Assembly (NCBI GenBank): GCA_024402665.1
Contig: JAKSTI010000015.1
Location: 1-50,797, forward strand
Length of the DNA stretch: 50,797 nt
Direction: 5' to 3'
Origin: Treponema sp.
Lineage (GTDB): Bacteria > Spirochaetota > Spirochaetia > Treponematales > Treponemataceae
Under the pieces are notes generated by a model. It was not told where the DNA came from and did no database searches. It worked only from the letters and a program-made list of their open reading frames with translations. Position 1 is the first letter of the stretch; the number at the start of each line of letters is the position of its first letter. The position numbers were made by a program, and so were the translations under genes. Below, piece after piece: positions 50,748-50,797 of this stretch.

Positions 50748-50797
50748 AAGTGTACCCCAATTATTGGACACTTTAACTAACGGCTTGAAAGGACTTG
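50748..50797 (+). mobile_element. Possible tip of an IS3-family element at the window edge
   Basis: aagtgtaccccaattattgg and the following acactt resemble the terminal inverted repeat that opens many IS3/IS150-group elements. The transposase would lie outside the window, so this is suggestive only. Confidence 0.35.

Noticed and set aside
50170..50771. Two minus-strand open frames of 77 and 113 codons
   Set aside because: They run through the A and B repeats, share translated repeat sequence, and have no ribosome site or domain.

Overview
The window looks like chromosome of a gut- or rumen-type Treponema (Spirochaetota). The base composition is AT-rich. The gene content fits a host-associated fermentative spirochaete: sugar ABC transport with galactokinase, a pyrophosphatase with CBS and DRTGG domains, ThyX, type 2 ArgC, ThrH, an omptin and an Rpn/PD-(D/E)XK transposase-like gene. 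Almost everything is chromosomal housekeeping. Only the right end (about 48.9-50.8 kb) is rich in repeats.

Layout. 1-4.1 kb: end of asnS, a YihY-type membrane protein fused to a cyclic-nucleotide-binding domain, and a long eukaryote-like guaA. 4.2-13.1 kb: a YtfQRT/YjfF-like (galactose/galactofuranose class) ABC transporter facing a tail-to-tail three-component sensor (YtfQ-like binding lipoprotein, histidine kinase, AraC-type response regulator). 13.2-18.3 kb: CBS/DRTGG pyrophosphatase, PHP phosphoesterase, galactokinase, a ThyX with an unusual active-site motif, and a NodB-type deacetylase. 18.3-21 kb: argJ and argB, each preceded by a member of a structured repeat family. 21-25.6 kb: TsaD, a YibQ-type deacetylase, ThrH, and a glycine-riboswitch-controlled amino-acid:cation symporter. 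25.7-30.9 kb: MATE exporter, argC, an adenosine-deaminase-family enzyme, a methyltransferase, and a Lys/Asn-rich secreted protein with a folded leader. 31-35.6 kb: pepF-gph-mnmG operon on the minus strand. 35.6-44.3 kb: heterodimeric ABC exporter, valS, HD hydrolase, folA, EamA transporter. 44.3-48 kb: possible small RNA, orphan adenine methyltransferase, two exported proteins and a short pseudouridine synthase. 48-50.8 kb: omptin, structured repeat, Rpn protein, and a nested set of direct and inverted repeats ending at what may be the tip of an IS element.

Most notable signal. A repeat of about 136 bp occurs in full twice, on opposite strands (18323-18459 and 48978-49113). It also occurs once as a core-deleted form (20053-20107) and twice as half copies (50348-50397 and 50519-50568). 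In the two full copies the single-stranded parts are identical: a 16-nt apical loop and an 11x11 internal loop. All or most of the three helices have different sequences yet pair perfectly or nearly so. This is compensatory variation in a structure, and I do not recognise the class.

A second genome-scale signal is promoter architecture. About a dozen genes have a TATAAT-like box ending only 6-8 bases before the start codon, which predicts leaderless mRNAs. Others (ytfQ, valS, galK, argB, the HD gene) have conventional Shine-Dalgarno leaders.
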